From the NCBI GenBank assembly GCA_031255275.1, contig JAIRSV010000058.1:1-6119 (forward strand): a stretch of 6,119 nt of DNA, read 5' to 3'. The stretch is from Proteiniphilum sp. Lineage in GTDB: Bacteria; Bacteroidota; Bacteroidia; Bacteroidales; Dysgonomonadaceae. Numbering within the stretch: the first letter of the stretch is position 1; each line of letters starts with the position of its first letter. Below the pieces are notes generated by a model, which was given only the letters and a program-made list of their open reading frames with translations, searched no databases and was not told the DNA's origin. Positions 5,979-6,119 of the stretch are shown in pieces. The translations under genes and the position numbers were made by a program.

Positions 5979-6119
5979 TTATAAAAATCGTTCTGTAAAG
6001 AGGAAGAAAAACATACGAGAATTCAAACCGGTCACACGAGAAGAAAAAAAATCTTCGCGAGAAGAAATTTTTTTTTCACGAGACGATGGACTGCCGTCGT
6101 GAGAAGAAAAAAAATCCTC
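5979..6119 (-). CDS. C-terminus of a possible heptapeptide-repeat protein (partial)
   Basis: On the minus strand a frame open at the window edge runs 46 codons to a TAA at 5981-5979. Its first 35 residues are five exact 7-residue units: EDFFSSH, DGSPSSR, EKKISSR, EDFFSSR and VTGLNSR. The last two residues are SR in four of five, preceded by S in all but the last. The tail is MFFFLFTERFL. Several differences at the conserved positions are silent (GAG/GAA, TCG/TCT, CGC/CGT), a mild hint of selection on the peptide. I know no function for such a repeat; the variable four residues and the basic SSR could suit a low-complexity or disordered tail. The start lies outside the window. The main alternative is a non-coding 21-bp DNA repeat whose period merely happens to be divisible by three. 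Confidence 0.4.
   Translation of the reverse strand, partial: EDFFSSHDGSPSSREKKISSREDFFSSRVTGLNSRMFFFLFTERFL
6014..6118. repeat. 21-bp tandem repeat, five units, continuing to the window edge
   Basis: A conserved hexamer recurs at 6014, 6035, 6056, 6077 and 6098 as TACGAG, CACGAG, CGCGAG, CACGAG and CGTGAG, exactly 21 bp apart. It is followed by 15 variable bases. Units two and five are near-identical (AAGAAAAAAAATC after the hexamer), unit three swaps the A run for nine T, and units one and four carry unrelated inserts. One base remains before the window ends, so the array may continue. Confidence 0.85.

Noticed and set aside
6052..6076. Intrinsic terminator TCTTC-GCGA-GAAGA followed by nine T on the plus strand
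   Set aside because: The hairpin arises from two neighbouring units of the 21-bp repeat. No plus-strand gene ends nearby, and a similar T run follows on the minus strand.
6014..6119. Possible CRISPR array from the regular 21-bp repeats with variable inserts
   Set aside because: The constant part is only about six bases and the variable part 15, far from the usual direct-repeat and spacer lengths. The inserts are largely A and T runs, and no cas gene is visible.

Overview
The window looks like chromosomal DNA from a member of the Bacteroidetes, most likely order Bacteroidales. Four things point there: a secreted PA14-containing family 3 glycoside hydrolase, A-rich gene leaders without a Shine-Dalgarno sequence, a match to the Bacteroidetes -7 promoter element (TAnnTTTG) next to the second complete gene, and a conserved protein of a type I associate with this phylum. 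I cannot name a genus.

Layout, left to right. Positions 1-84 hold what is probably the 3' end of an upstream gene, which stops 4 bp before the next start. Positions 89-2719 encode an exported GH3 enzyme of the beta-xylosidase/beta-glucosidase type, with a PA14 domain inserted in its C-terminal sandwich domain and a fibronectin-III-like C-terminus. A gap of 129 bp follows with two terminator-like hairpins and a promoter element so close to the next ATG that its mRNA may be leaderless. Positions 2849-4033 encode a 394-residue protein whose C-terminal half looks like an ATP-grasp ligase of unknown substrate. Convergent to it, with only 9 bp between the stop codons, positions 5413-4043 (minus strand) encode an M20-family zinc dipeptidase with all expected metal and catalytic residues.

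The right-hand 700 bp is different in character. It is A+T-rich DNA studded with G+C-rich palindromes. Its main feature is a 61-bp inverted repeat (59 of 61 positions identical) around a 129-bp spacer. Each arm holds two smaller palindromes and the spacer holds two more, plus a 9-bp periodic repeat and a duplicated 14-mer. This resembles a MITE or a REP/BIME-type element. At the far right a 21-bp repeat runs with exact period for five units to the window edge. Read on the minus strand it is in frame with an open reading frame and gives a heptapeptide repeat of the form X4-S-S-R, ending at a stop codon at 5981-5979. This may be the C-terminus of an undescribed repeat protein that begins outside the window, or a DNA-level repeat of helically phased A-tracts.

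The genes do not form one pathway. The GH3 enzyme and the gene before it are probably co-transcribed and act in periplasmic glycan breakdown. The dipeptidase and the ATP-grasp-like protein appear to be separately transcribed cytoplasmic functions.
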